DNA of 64,000 bases from the NCBI RefSeq assembly GCF_018129995.1, contig NZ_JAFCKS010000001.1:1337001-1401000 (forward strand), written 5' to 3'. The position numbers and the translations under genes are program-made. The stretch is from Bradyrhizobium sp. SZCCT0153. Its GTDB lineage: Bacteria; Pseudomonadota; Alphaproteobacteria; Rhizobiales; Xanthobacteraceae. Below the pieces are notes generated by a model, which searched no databases, was not told the DNA's origin, and worked only from the letters and a program-made list of their open reading frames with translations. Below are positions 9,408 to 18,187 of this stretch, one piece after another. Within the stretch, counting starts at the first letter, position 1. Every line of letters begins with the position of its first letter.

Positions 9408-9596
9408 CCCGTCGACCTGAAAATCCGCCTTCAGGAGGCCCGGTTACGGTTGCCAATAGCTTAACAAAGGTGAAATTTTGGTGACGGGCTTTTTCTCAAC
9501 TTCGCAAGGACGAGGCCCCACATCCGCCTTTGTTAGCGGCTGCAAACAAGCTAGCAAGATGCCATTGCTCCCTTCCTCAGGTATTCGATCGATCCC

Positions 9597-10472
9597 ATGA
9601 AAATTCGCAAAGCCGTGTTCCCTGTCGCCGGCCTCGGCACCCGCGTCCTGCCCGCCACCAAGGCGATGCCGAAGGAAATGCTGACCATCGTCGACAAGCC
9701 GCTGATCCAGTACGTCTATGACGAGGCGAAGGAGGCCGGCATCGAGCATTTCATCTTCGTCACCGGCCGCAACAAGAACGTCATCGAAGATCATTTCGAC
9801 AAGATGTACGAGCTCGACGCCACACTCGCCGCACGCGGCAAGAAGGCCGAGCAGGAGATCCTGGCGCAGAACCAGCCGGAGGCCGGCGCCGTCAGCTTCA
9901 CCCGCCAGCAGGCGCCGCTCGGTCTTGGTCATGCGGTCTGGTGCGCGCGCGACATCGTCGGCGACGAGCCGTTCGCGGTCGTGCTGCCGGACGAGCTCGT
10001 GCTCAACACGCCCGGCTGCCTGAAGCAGATGATCGAGACCGCGTCCGGGCTCGGCGAGAAATCCAACCTCATCGCGGTCGAGGCGGTGCCCGACCATCTC
10101 ACCCATCAATACGGCATCTGCGGCGTCGGCAAGCGCACCGGCAAGATGTTCGAGGTCGACGGCATGGTCGAGAAGCCGGCCAAGGGCACCGCGCCCTCCA
10201 ACCTCTCGATCACCGGCCGCTACATCCTGCAGCCGGAAATCTTCAAGATACTGGAGACCCAGGAGCGCGGCGCCGGCGGCGAGATCCAGCTCACCGACGC
10301 CATGATCGGGCTGGCCAGGTCGCAGAAATTCTATGGCGTCGAATTCGAGGGCGAGCGCCATGATTGCGGCTCCAAGCCCGGCTTTCTCCGCGCCAACATC
10401 GCCTACGGCCTGAAGCGGCCGGAGCTGCGCGAGGGGCTGATCGCGGAGATGAAGAAGTATCTGGGAGAGTAG
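9597..10472 (+). CDS. galU: UTP-glucose-1-phosphate uridylyltransferase
   Basis: 291 aa, the standard GalU length. The nucleotidyltransferase signature VAGLGTRVLPATKAMPKEM starts at residue 10. Further GalU blocks are FVTGRNKNVIEDHFD, GLGHAVWCA, ITGRYILQPEIF and GGEIQLTDAM. It makes UDP-glucose from UTP and glucose-1-phosphate for lipopolysaccharide, exopolysaccharide and trehalose/glucan synthesis. It is transcribed alone, convergent with the diguanylate cyclase gene. Confidence 0.96.
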   Translation: MKIRKAVFPVAGLGTRVLPATKAMPKEMLTIVDKPLIQYVYDEAKEAGIEHFIFVTGRNKNVIEDHFDKMYELDATLAARGKKAEQEILAQNQPEAGAVSFTRQQAPLGLGHAVWCARDIVGDEPFAVVLPDELVLNTPGCLKQMIETASGLGEKSNLIAVEAVPDHLTHQYGICGVGKRTGKMFEVDGMVEKPAKGTAPSNLSITGRYILQPEIFKILETQERGAGGEIQLTDAMIGLARSQKFYGVEFEGERHDCGSKPGFLRANIAYGLKRPELREGLIAEMKKYLGE

Positions 10473-10490
10473 CGCTCGCTACATCCTCTC

Positions 10491-10520
10491 GTCATTGCGA
10501 GCGAAGCGAAGCAATCCAGA
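10491..10520. repeat. Half copy of palindromic repeat family A
   Basis: GTCATTGCGAGCGAAGCGAA and the following bases through CAATCCAGA match the left arm of the 84-86-bp palindromes at 2751 and 18033, but the right arm is missing. It lies 18 bp after galU, between convergent genes. Confidence 0.75.
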
Positions 10521-10550
10521 ATGCATCCGCGAATGTGTCCGCGGAGAACC

Positions 10551-12047
10551 TCACGCCACCAGCGACAGCTTCGGCAGGGTCGCGATCACCGACTGGTTGC
10601 GGCCGCCGGCTTTCGCCGCATAGAGCGCCTTGTCGGCGGCGGCGACCAGGATCGGCCAGTCCGTGCCGCTCGCGGGAACGAAGCTGGCGACGCCGCAGGA
10701 AACCGTCGAACTGGTCTGGTCGTCGGACCAGCCCTGCACCTTGACGCGGATCGTCTCGGCGACCTTGAACGCGTCGGTGGCCGAAATGTTCGGCAGCAGC
10801 ACGGCGAATTCCTCGCCGCCATAGCGCGCCGCGCAGTCGCCGGCGCGGCTCACCGAATCGGAAATGCAGATGGCTATGCCGACCAGCACCTGGTCGCCGG
10901 CCTGGTGGCCGAACGTGTCGTTGTAGGCCTTGAAGTGATCGGCGTCGATCATCAGCAGCGCGACCGGCGTCTTCTGGCGCATCGCGCGGCGCCATTCGAC
11001 GTCGATGACCTGGTCGAACTTGCGGCGGTTCCTCAGTCCGGTGAGCGCGTCCGTCGTCGCCATCTCCTCGAGCTTGCGCTCGGCCTCGGCGCGCCGGCCG
11101 ATCTCGCGGGCGAGCACCAGCGTCGAGGCCAGCATGAACAGGATCAGCGCCAGGACCACGGCACCGATGCGAACGGCTTCCTTCTGCCAGAGCTCGAACA
11201 CGGCCGCCAGCGGCTTGCCCGCCACCACGAACAGCGGGCCGGAGCCAGTGCTGCGCACGTAGAGGCGCGGCGTCGCGTCCACCGGGCCCTGGCCCTCATA
11301 GGCTCCGCCGGCCTTGAGATTGTCGGCCTTCCAACTCTGCAGCGCCGCGAGATTCTTGCCGATCACGTCGAGGTCGAACGGCCGCCGCATCATGATGGTG
11401 CGGTCGCGCTTGAGCACGGTGATGGTGTCACTGGGATCGAGGTTCAGCCGCTCGAACAATTCGTGGAAATAGCTGAAGCGGATCGAGCCGGCGACGACGC
11501 CCATGAAGCCGCCGTCGGCGTCGCCGATGCGCCGGCTCAGCACGATCGAATAGGCCCCCCGGAACAGCATGGGCCGGCTGATGAAGAGCCCGGCTTCGGG
11601 ATTGTCGCGATGGACCTTGAAGTAGTCCTCCTCGCTCCGGTTCTCCGGCGAGGGATCGAGCGTGGAGGCATCGACGGTCAGCCTGCCCTCGGCGTCGAAC
11701 ACCTGGATCGCGCCGAAATGCCTCGCCGTCGTCGCATGGTCGAACAGGATCAGGTGGCGGATCGACTTCGAGACCGTGGCGAGCTCCGGCAACAGCATGC
11801 CGCTGGCGACGGCCTTCAGGGACAAATCGTAGATCTCGATGTTGCGGCTGATGTCGGAATCGATGGTCGTCGCCAGGTTCTCCAGCGTCTGGCGGGCAAG
11901 CGCCTCCTCGCCGCGGCGCATGTCGAGCATCACGTTGACGCAAATGGCGGAAAAGCCGATCACCGTCACCACGGACGAGATGATCAGCAGCTTCGCCGAA
12001 ATCCGCCACGGCCGCCGGGCCATGGCGTCGCGCCATCCAGACAACAT
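10551..12047 (-). CDS. Membrane diguanylate cyclase (Cache sensor - GGDEF)
   Basis: 498 aa. TM1 at about 18-40, a periplasmic Cache-type sensor at about 41-290, TM2 at about 291-315, then a GGDEF domain at about 325-490. The active-site loop is GGEEF (410-414), and an RxxD inhibitory site (RAGD, 401-404) sits exactly five residues before it, so both catalysis and product feedback look intact. It should make cyclic di-GMP from GTP in response to a small periplasmic ligand. A second c-di-GMP protein follows at 12619. Confidence 0.93.
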   Translation of the reverse strand: MLSGWRDAMARRPWRISAKLLIISSVVTVIGFSAICVNVMLDMRRGEEALARQTLENLATTIDSDISRNIEIYDLSLKAVASGMLLPELATVSKSIRHLILFDHATTARHFGAIQVFDAEGRLTVDASTLDPSPENRSEEDYFKVHRDNPEAGLFISRPMLFRGAYSIVLSRRIGDADGGFMGVVAGSIRFSYFHELFERLNLDPSDTITVLKRDRTIMMRRPFDLDVIGKNLAALQSWKADNLKAGGAYEGQGPVDATPRLYVRSTGSGPLFVVAGKPLAAVFELWQKEAVRIGAVVLALILFMLASTLVLAREIGRRAEAERKLEEMATTDALTGLRNRRKFDQVIDVEWRRAMRQKTPVALLMIDADHFKAYNDTFGHQAGDQVLVGIAICISDSVSRAGDCAARYGGEEFAVLLPNISATDAFKVAETIRVKVQGWSDDQTSSTVSCGVASFVPASGTDWPILVAAADKALYAAKAGGRNQSVIATLPKLSLVA

Positions 12048-12188
12048 CGTTTGCTCCCGACATTAGTGGATGCGCCCGAAAGCTTGAGTAGTGTTTAAGG
12101 CGGGACGACGCTGCCGCAATGAGTTAAGAAACGGTTTATGAGACCCACGGTTTTAGGCAGTCTCATGCGAGCGGACGAGAGGACGATT

Positions 12189-12452
12189 GTGAACGACTAC
12201 GACGCCTTGCGCGATTATCTGATGCGGCAGAAGCAGGCGGAATTCGTGCTGACCTATGAACAGATCGAGGAGATCATCGGCGCGGCCCTGCCGCGCGCGG
12301 CGAATCGTGCCTCCTGGTGGGACAGCCTGCGCAGCCCCGACATCCAGATGCCGCAGCGCGAAGCCTGCCTCGCCGCGGGCTTCGTGGCGATGCGGATGCC
12401 GGACGGCCAGAGCGTGCGGTTCACGAAGCGGAAGAGCGACCGGCGGCGGTGA
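12189..12452 (+). CDS. Small DUF7662-like hypothetical protein
   Basis: 87 aa from a GTG at 12189 behind AGAGGACG; the frame is open for 17 more codons, with an ATG at 12138 and others. The order of a YDALRDYL start, a Phe/Leu-rich helix with TYEQIEEIIG, the WW pair in RASWWDSL, and a C-terminal GFVAMRMPDGQSVRF strand resembles the small DUF7662-type family as I recall it. The family has no known function. The N-terminal choice rests on the ribosome site and on family members starting near the YDALR segment. Confidence 0.65.
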   Translation: MNDYDALRDYLMRQKQAEFVLTYEQIEEIIGAALPRAANRASWWDSLRSPDIQMPQREACLAAGFVAMRMPDGQSVRFTKRKSDRRR

Positions 12453-12471
12453 TATTGATGAGGTTCGCTCT

Positions 12472-12608
12472 TCCCCTGTCCTCGTGTGGGAGAGGGTGGC
12501 TCGCCGCGAAGCGGCGAGGGGTCTCCCTCCGTAAGCCAGCCTCTAACCTCTGAATTTGCCGATACAGCCCCTCATCCCGCGCTTCGCGCCACCACGAGGG
12601 GAGAAGGG
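12472..12608. repeat. Palindromic intergenic repeat, family B
   Basis: An inverted repeat with the outer left arm TGTGGGAGAGGGTGGCTCGC and the outer right arm GCGCCACCACGAGGGGAGAA, about 137 bp. It is clearly related to 43255-43408, and more loosely to 34355-34502 and 41271-41390. It lies in the convergent spacer between the DUF7662-like gene and the EAL gene. Confidence 0.8.
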
Positions 12609-12618
12609 AAGAGAGCGC

Positions 12619-15495
12619 CTAGCTCGCTGCTTCCAGCCGCACTTCCGTCAGCAGGCGCATCGCGGCGTCCGCGTCCATCGGCTCGCCGAAGGCGAAGCCC
12701 TGCGCGTATTCGCAGCCCATCTGGTAGAGCTCGACCGCGTCGGAATCGGTCTCGGCGCCTTCGGCCACCACGTCCATGCCGAGGTCGTGCGCGAGCGCGA
12801 TGATCGACTTCAGGATCACCGGACGGGTGCCGCGGTTGGTGGTGCGCACGAACGACTGGTCGATCTTGATGGTGTCGAACGGGAAGCGCTGGAGATAGGC
12901 CAGCGAGGAGTGGCCGGTGCCGAAATCGTCGAGCGACAGGCCGGTGCCGAGCTCGCGGATGCGCGTCAGCATCTGCGCTGCATGCTCCGGATTCTCCATC
13001 ACCAGCGATTCGGTCAATTCGAGCTTGAGCGTGCCGCGCGCCACCGAGGAGCGCGACAGCACGGTGCGGATGTCGTGGATCAGATCGTGGCGCAGCAATT
13101 GCCGCGAGGAGACGTTGACGGAGGCGAAGATCGGCTCGCGCGAGCGCATCGCGCGCTGCCAGATCGAGAGCTGCTTGGCGGTCTGGTCGAGCACGAACAT
13201 GCCGAGGTCGACGATCAGGCCGGTCTCCTCCGCGATGGTGATGAATTCCGACGGTGCCATGCGCCCGAGCTTGGGATGATCCCAGCGGCACAGCGCCTCG
13301 AAACCGGCGATCGAGCGATCCTCCAGCCGCACGATCGGCTGGTACAGGATCGTGAGCTCCTGCCGCTCGATGGCGCGGCGCAGTTCGCTCTCCAGCGTCA
13401 GCCGGTCGGTCTTGCGCGCGCGCATCGCCGGCTTGTAGACGTCGATGCGGTCGCCGCCGATGCGCTTGGAATGATACATCGCCAGCTCGGCGTCCTTGAT
13501 GATCTCGTCCGTGAGCTGAACCTGCGGATCGGACAAGGCCAGGCCGATCGAGGCCGTGAGAAAGATCTCGCGGTCGTTGAAGGCGATCGGCGCGCGGATG
13601 GTCTTGCGGATGGTTTCGGCGAAGGCGGTGATGCGGGCCGGGTCCTGTTCCGACAGCAGGATCAGGCCGAACTGGTCGCCGGCCATCCGCGCCAGCGTGT
13701 CCTGCGGCTTCAGGATGCGGGTGAGGCGGCGGGCGAGCGTCAGCAGGATCGAATCGCCGACCGCGATGCCGACGGAATCGTTGACCTGCTTGAAGCGGTC
13801 GAGGTCGATCACCATCAGCGTCGGCCGCAGCGTCGGCATGGTCTTGGCGAAATGCGCGACCGCACCCAGCCGGTCCATGAACAGCTTGCGGTTGGGCAGG
13901 CCGGTGAGGTTGTCATGCACGGAATCGTGCAGCAGGCGCTCCTCGGCATTGCGCAGCTCGGTGACGTCGGTGAGGGTGCCGACCACGCGCGAAACCTCGC
14001 CGTCGGAGCCGACCACCGGGCGCGCCTTCAGCGCGAACCACATGAAGTGACCGTCCGGCGTGCGCAGGCGGAAATCCTGCACCAGGCGGCCGCGGCGCTG
14101 GTCGAGCACGCTGTCGAGCGCGGCGCGGAAGCGGTCCTGGTCGAGCGGATGCAGCACTTCGAGCCATGAGGCCGCCGGGCCTTCCAGCGTGCCGCGCTTG
14201 AGGCCGAGCAGGGCCTCGGTTTCGGGACTGGTGAAAACCTTGTCGGCGGAAACGTCCCAGTCCCAGATCAGGTCGCCGGAGCCGGCCAGCGCCAGCGCCC
14301 GCCGCTCGATGTCGGAGACGACGCCCGTCGTGGCGCCGCCGCCGGCAAAGGCGTGCTGCATCACCGTGAAGCCGATCAGCATCACGATCAGCACGAGGCC
14401 ACCGAGCAGGGCAGGGCCGACGATATCGTTGGTGACGGAACCGGCGACCGTCATGCCGGCCGCGATCACCCAGACCACCAGCAGGAACCAGGTCGGGATC
14501 AGCAGCACGGCGCGATCGAAGCCGTGGGTCGACAGGTAGACGATCAGCGCGAAGCCGGCGAAGGCGATCAGCACCAGCGAGATGCGCGCGATGCCGGAGG
14601 CGACGGCCGGATCGAACAAGGCGAGCGCGACCAGCGAGCCCAGGAAGGCGAGCCAGCCCACCGTGATGTGGGAATAGCGCACGTGCCATCGACTGAGGTT
14701 GAGATAGGCGAACAGGAACACCAGCAGCGTTGCCGCCAGGATCGCTTCACCTGCCGCGCGCCAGATGCGCTCGGCGTTGTTCGACATGTCGAGCACCTTG
14801 CCCCAGAAGCCGAAATCGACGCCGATATAGACCAGCACGGCCCAGGCCAGCGCCGCGGCCGCCGGGAACATGATGCTTCCCTTGACCACGAACAAGATGG
14901 TGAGCACGAGGGCGAGAAGCCCGGAGATGCCGATCACGATGCCCTGGTACAGCGTGAAGGAGTTGACCTTGTCCTTGTAGGCTTCCGGTTCCCACAGATA
15001 GAGCTGCGGCAGCTTGTCGGTGCGCAGCTCGGCGACGAAGGTGATGACGGCGCCCGGATCGAGCGTGACGCGGAACACGTCGGCGGTCGGGCTCTCCTGC
15101 CGCTCCGGCCGGTCGCCGGTCGAGGGCGTGATGGTAGCGATGCGCGACAGCCCGAGATCCGGCCACAGCAGGCCCGAGGACACGATGCGGTAATGCGGGG
15201 CGACGATCAGGCGGTCGAGCTGGTCGTCGGTGTTGTTGGCGAGCGCGAACACCACCCAGTTCTGGCCGCCCTCGCGGGCGCGCACCTCGATGCGGCGGAC
15301 GATGCCGTCGGTGCCGGGCGCGGTGGAGACCTGGATGCGGTCGGCATCGCTGCGCTGGTGCTCGAGCACGCCGGTGAGGTCGATCGCGGGCGCGTCACCG
15401 CGGACGCTGACAGCGTCGAGCGCGCGCGCCGGGGACGCGGCGACGAGAATCATGAGGCCCAGCGCGATGGGCGCGAGGCACCTGATCAGACGCAA
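12619..15495 (-). CDS. 7TM-PAS-GGDEF-EAL cyclic-di-GMP phosphodiesterase (degenerate GGDEF)
   Basis: 958 aa from a TTG at 15495 (GGAG upstream; the signal peptide RLIRCLAPIALGLMILVAAS follows at once). The frame extends 40 codons further without a ribosome site. Order: signal peptide, extracytoplasmic DISM-like sensor (about 30-180), seven membrane helices (about 183-384), PAS (about 395-520), GGDEF (about 520-690) and EAL (about 700-950). The GGDEF motif reads AGDQF (605-609), so cyclase activity is unlikely. The EAL domain keeps E733-A-L, LELTES, DDFGTG (856-861) and KIDQSFV, so it should hydrolyse c-di-GMP. The degenerate GGDEF may sense GTP. Confidence 0.93.
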   Translation of the reverse strand: MRLIRCLAPIALGLMILVAASPARALDAVSVRGDAPAIDLTGVLEHQRSDADRIQVSTAPGTDGIVRRIEVRAREGGQNWVVFALANNTDDQLDRLIVAPHYRIVSSGLLWPDLGLSRIATITPSTGDRPERQESPTADVFRVTLDPGAVITFVAELRTDKLPQLYLWEPEAYKDKVNSFTLYQGIVIGISGLLALVLTILFVVKGSIMFPAAAALAWAVLVYIGVDFGFWGKVLDMSNNAERIWRAAGEAILAATLLVFLFAYLNLSRWHVRYSHITVGWLAFLGSLVALALFDPAVASGIARISLVLIAFAGFALIVYLSTHGFDRAVLLIPTWFLLVVWVIAAGMTVAGSVTNDIVGPALLGGLVLIVMLIGFTVMQHAFAGGGATTGVVSDIERRALALAGSGDLIWDWDVSADKVFTSPETEALLGLKRGTLEGPAASWLEVLHPLDQDRFRAALDSVLDQRRGRLVQDFRLRTPDGHFMWFALKARPVVGSDGEVSRVVGTLTDVTELRNAEERLLHDSVHDNLTGLPNRKLFMDRLGAVAHFAKTMPTLRPTLMVIDLDRFKQVNDSVGIAVGDSILLTLARRLTRILKPQDTLARMAGDQFGLILLSEQDPARITAFAETIRKTIRAPIAFNDREIFLTASIGLALSDPQVQLTDEIIKDAELAMYHSKRIGGDRIDVYKPAMRARKTDRLTLESELRRAIERQELTILYQPIVRLEDRSIAGFEALCRWDHPKLGRMAPSEFITIAEETGLIVDLGMFVLDQTAKQLSIWQRAMRSREPIFASVNVSSRQLLRHDLIHDIRTVLSRSSVARGTLKLELTESLVMENPEHAAQMLTRIRELGTGLSLDDFGTGHSSLAYLQRFPFDTIKIDQSFVRTTNRGTRPVILKSIIALAHDLGMDVVAEGAETDSDAVELYQMGCEYAQGFAFGEPMDADAAMRLLTEVRLEAAS

Positions 15496-15647
15496 GGTCA
15501 GTTCTCCGCGTTCGACGCAAACTTTGAATGCAAGGCTGGCACGTAAAGACGATTCAGACCGGACGGAATGGGTTCGGTGCGTCGCGATAGATGCCACGAA
15601 AGCGAGGAAAATCAAAGGGTTTCCGCCTGCGCCTGTGGGCCAGCGGC

Positions 15648-16646
15648 CTAGACCTCCAACACAATTTTGCCAATATGTGCGCTCGTCTCCATGCGGCGGT
15701 GCGCATCGGATGCCTTTTCAAGCGGGAAAGCGCTGTCCATCAACGGTTTGACGCGGCCTTCGCGCAAAAGCGGCATCACTTTCGCCTCGATCGCGGCCAC
15801 CATTGCCGCCTTGTCCGCATTAGTACGGGGGCGCAGCGTCGAGCCGGTATGGGTCAGGCGCTTGACCATCACCTTGGCGATGTTGACGCTGACCTTGGGC
15901 CCGTTGAGGGTTGCGATCTGCACGATGCGGCCGTCGACCGCGGCGGCGTCATAATTGCGGTCGACATACTCGCCGGCGACCATGTCGAGGATCAGATTGA
16001 CGCCGGTGTTGTTCGTCTCCGCCTTCACCACGGCGACGAAGTCCTCGGTCTTGTAGTTGATGGCGCGATCGGCCCCGAGCTTGAGGCAGGCATCGATCTT
16101 GTCCTGCGATCCCACCGTGACGAACACCTTCGCGCCGAATGCCTTGGCGAGCTGGATTGCCATGGTGCCGATGCCCGAGGAGCCGCCATGGATCAGCAGC
16201 GTCTCGCCGGCCTTCAGGCCACCGCGCTCGAACACATTGTGCCAGACCGTCATCAGGGTTTCCGGCAGCGCACCGGCTTCCTTGATCGACAGCGACGGCG
16301 GCACGCTCATCGCCTGGCCGTCCTGCGCGATGCAGTACTGCGCATAACCGCCGCCGGCGACGAGCGACATCACCTTGTCGCCGATCTTGTGCCGCTTGGC
16401 GTTGCTGCCGACCGCGACCACTTCACCGGCGATCTCGAGGCCCGGCAGATCGCTGGCGCCGGGCGGCGGCGGATAGGCGCCGGAGCGCTGCGCGACGTCG
16501 GGCCGGTTGACGCCGGCGGCCTGCACCTTGACCAGGATCTCGTCCGGGCCGGGCTGCGGCACGGCGCGTTGTTCCGGCACCAGCACCTCCGGTCCGCCGG
16601 GCTTGGAGATGGCGACCACGGTCATTTGCGCGGGCAGCTTGTCCAT
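15648..16646 (-). CDS. NAD(P)H-quinone oxidoreductase (zinc-independent MDR, PIG3-like)
   Basis: 332 aa, the size of QOR/PIG3-type medium-chain reductases. The N-terminal GroES-like fold contains AAGVNRPDVAQRSGAYPPPP, and the cofactor fold contains LIHGGSSGIGTMAIQLAKAF (151-170). No structural-zinc Cys cluster or zinc-binding catalytic residues are seen, consistent with quinone reductases that use NADPH. Likely role: cytoplasmic reduction of quinones or electrophilic carbonyls. It is divergent from the DUF1192 gene across 111 bp. Confidence 0.92.
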   Translation of the reverse strand: MDKLPAQMTVVAISKPGGPEVLVPEQRAVPQPGPDEILVKVQAAGVNRPDVAQRSGAYPPPPGASDLPGLEIAGEVVAVGSNAKRHKIGDKVMSLVAGGGYAQYCIAQDGQAMSVPPSLSIKEAGALPETLMTVWHNVFERGGLKAGETLLIHGGSSGIGTMAIQLAKAFGAKVFVTVGSQDKIDACLKLGADRAINYKTEDFVAVVKAETNNTGVNLILDMVAGEYVDRNYDAAAVDGRIVQIATLNGPKVSVNIAKVMVKRLTHTGSTLRPRTNADKAAMVAAIEAKVMPLLREGRVKPLMDSAFPLEKASDAHRRMETSAHIGKIVLEV

Positions 16647-16757
16647 GATGTGTCCTTGAGCAAAGGTGCAGAATGCAACGAGGCCATTGCTTAGCCAGCG
16701 CGGCGCAGGCTGGCAACCGCCTCAACAAGGTCCCGCGCGAACGCAGGAGGAACGAGG

Positions 16758-16949
16758 ATGGCGACGGAAGACGACGACCGCCCGCGCAAGAAGATCAGCC
16801 ACGAGATCGGACAGGATCTCTCACTGTTGTCGGTCGAGGAACTGACCGAGCGCGTCGGGTTGCTCAAGACCGAGATTGCAAGGCTGGAAGAAGCCGCCGC
16901 CAAGAAGCGCGCCTCGCGCGATGCGGCCAACAGCGTGTTCAAGTCGTAG
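16758..16949 (+). CDS. DUF1192 family small protein
   Basis: 63 aa with the typical DUF1192 pattern: MATEDDDRPRKK at the start, then the short helical core LSVEELTERVGLLKTEIARL and a basic Ala-rich tail. The core predicts a coiled coil that would pair with a partner. It is preceded by GGAGGAACGAGG. It is often found near the rcdA/DUF1465 gene in this group, as here. Function unknown. Confidence 0.85.
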   Translation: MATEDDDRPRKKISHEIGQDLSLLSVEELTERVGLLKTEIARLEEAAAKKRASRDAANSVFKS

Positions 16950-16990
16950 GACTCGCGTGTCCCGGACGAGCAGCGTCGCACTCCCTCCAC

Positions 16991-17134
16991 GTCATTCCGG
17001 GGCGGCGCGGTAGCGCCGAGGCCGGAATCCATAACCACACGCCGTTGAAACGGGCAGGCTGACAGAGGCGGGCCATTCCATCCGCTTGTGGTTATGGATT
17101 CCGGGCTCGCGACTTCGTCGCGCCCCGGAATGAC
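16991..17134. repeat. Palindromic intergenic repeat, family C
   Basis: A 144-bp inverted repeat opening GTCATTCCGGGGCGGCGCGG and closing CGCGCCCCGGAATGAC, with an inner arm pair GGAATCCATAACCACA / TGTGGTTATGGATTCC. It occupies the first part of the 566-bp spacer before rcdA; the remainder of that spacer holds the candidate small RNA. A degenerate half copy (GTCATTCCTGGCGCG, CCCGGAATCCATC) lies at about 29189-29232. Confidence 0.85.
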
Positions 17135-17234
17135 GGCCGAGAGGAAACACCATGGCAAGCCACTCGGCCATTGACCGACATGGCTAACGAACTCTCAAAA
17201 AATTAGCGCGTTTACTTCACATTAAGCTTTCGGG

Positions 17235-17347
17235 TTTATGACTGGAACTGTCCTCGTTTGGACACCGAGTGGCTCCTGTCCACTCTGTTTGACGCCTCCC
17301 TGTTATCAACTTTAAAAGCCGCCGGTATTCCGGCGGCTCTTTTTTTG
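17235..17347 (+). ncRNA. Candidate trans-acting small RNA with three hairpins and CCTCCC motif
   Basis: No known RNA gene is recognised, but the structure is clear. Hairpin 1 is TGTCC-TCGTTT-GGACA (17249-17264). Hairpin 2 is GAGTGG-CTCCTGT-CCACTC (17267-17285). A single-stranded stretch with GCCTCCCTG (17294-17302) follows. Hairpin 3 is a perfect 9-bp stem with a TATT loop and a T-run (17317-17346), a textbook Rho-independent end. The CCTCCC and loop CTCCTG could pair with Shine-Dalgarno sequences, as in Hfq-bound alphaproteobacterial sRNAs. The 5' end is a guess. It lies 169 bp before rcdA on the same strand. Confidence 0.6.
17317..17346 (+). terminator. Rho-independent terminator
   Basis: A perfect 9-bp stem AGCCGCCGG / CCGGCGGCT with a 4-base TATT loop, then C and seven T. 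The T-run is on the plus strand, so it ends plus-strand transcription, most simply that of the small RNA just upstream. Terminators of this quality are rare in the rest of the window. Confidence 0.88.
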
Positions 17348-17515
17348 CGCCCACTCCGCTTTTTGCGTCTCGCCACGGTTGAACTCCGAGGAAAGACCCG
17401 CGGAAACCATATCCGCGCTTGTCGCTGGACTCGGCGTCCCGCCCGCGCAATGATTTGTTCATCATAAGCCGGCGCCAAGCCGGGCAGTTAGACAGTTGCG
17501 TAAGGGGCGTTAACC

Positions 17516-18025
17516 ATGGAACGTTTGCAAGCCGACGGCGCTCTCGTTCAACTCAGCGAGCGGTTCACCAATTCTGCGGCGTTCGGCGTCCTGTTCCGCG
17601 AGGGCATGGACCTGGTCGAAGAGACCGCCGCCTATCTCGACGGCGCCGGCCGCAACGAAGCCAAGGCGCTCGACCGTGCCGTCAGCCTCACCTATGCGAC
17701 CGAGAGCATGCGTCTCACCACCCGCCTGATGCAGCTCGCCTCGTGGCTGCTGCTGCACCGTGCGGTGAAGGAAGGCGAGATGACGCTGAGCCAAGCCAAC
17801 CGCGAGAAGACCAAGGTCAAGCTCTCCGCCGCCGATCCCGGCCCCACGGATACCATCGAGAAGCTGCCCTTGCAGCTCCAGGAATTGATCAACCGCTCGA
17901 TGAGCCTCCAGACCCGCGTGCGCCGTCTCGACACCACCATCCACACCCCGCCGGCGGATCACCTCGCGATCGGCAATCCGCTGGTGCCGCACCTCAACGC
18001 GCTGAAGGCCGCGTTCGAGCGGTAA
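17516..18025 (+). CDS. rcdA: RcdA-like protease adaptor (DUF1465)
   Basis: 169 aa, DUF1465/RcdA family. The core shows TNSAAFGVLFREGMDLVEE, then LTYATESMRLTTRLMQLASW and LQLQELINRSMSLQTRVRRL, an all-helical protein as in Caulobacter RcdA. There RcdA links CpdR-primed ClpXP to substrates such as CtrA at the G1-S transition. The C-terminus is short and charged. The neighbourhood (DUF1192 before, rpmE after) matches other Rhizobiales. Role assigned by family; adaptor activity in this organism is inferred. Confidence 0.82.
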   Translation: MERLQADGALVQLSERFTNSAAFGVLFREGMDLVEETAAYLDGAGRNEAKALDRAVSLTYATESMRLTTRLMQLASWLLLHRAVKEGEMTLSQANREKTKVKLSAADPGPTDTIEKLPLQLQELINRSMSLQTRVRRLDTTIHTPPADHLAIGNPLVPHLNALKAAFER

Positions 18026-18032
18026 GCCTCCC

Positions 18033-18118
18033 GTCATTGCGAGCGAAGCGAAGCAATCCAGAAATCCCTCCGCGGAGGGAGTCTGGATTGCTTCGTCGCA
18101 AGAGCTCTTCGCAATGAC
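18033..18118. repeat. Palindromic intergenic repeat, family A
   Basis: An 86-bp inverted repeat bounded by GTCATTGCGAGCGAAGCGAA and GCAATGAC, with a nested hairpin CCCTCCGCGGAGGG at its centre. Same family as 2751-2834. It lies 8 bp after rcdA, in the convergent spacer to rpmE. Confidence 0.87.
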
Positions 18119-18128
18119 GAGACCTCCC

Positions 18129-18160
18129 AAAAACAAAAACGCCCCCGGTTCTCCGGGGGC
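18129..18160 (-). terminator. Rho-independent terminator of rpmE
   Basis: On the minus strand a perfect 8-bp stem GCCCCCGG / CCGGGGGC with an AGAA loop is followed by GTTTTTGTTTTT. It sits 28 bp after the rpmE stop. Confidence 0.88.
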
Positions 18161-18187
18161 GGTTTCGTCTCCAGCCTTGCGGCCGGA

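Noticed and set aside
12556..14169. 537-residue plus-strand open frame opposite the EAL protein
   Set aside because: The minus strand has an intact GGDEF-EAL protein; the composition of the plus frame is that of a shadow.
17258..17467. Short plus-strand open frame over the candidate small RNA
   Set aside because: It runs straight through the perfect terminator hairpin and lacks a ribosome site, so a coding role is unlikely.
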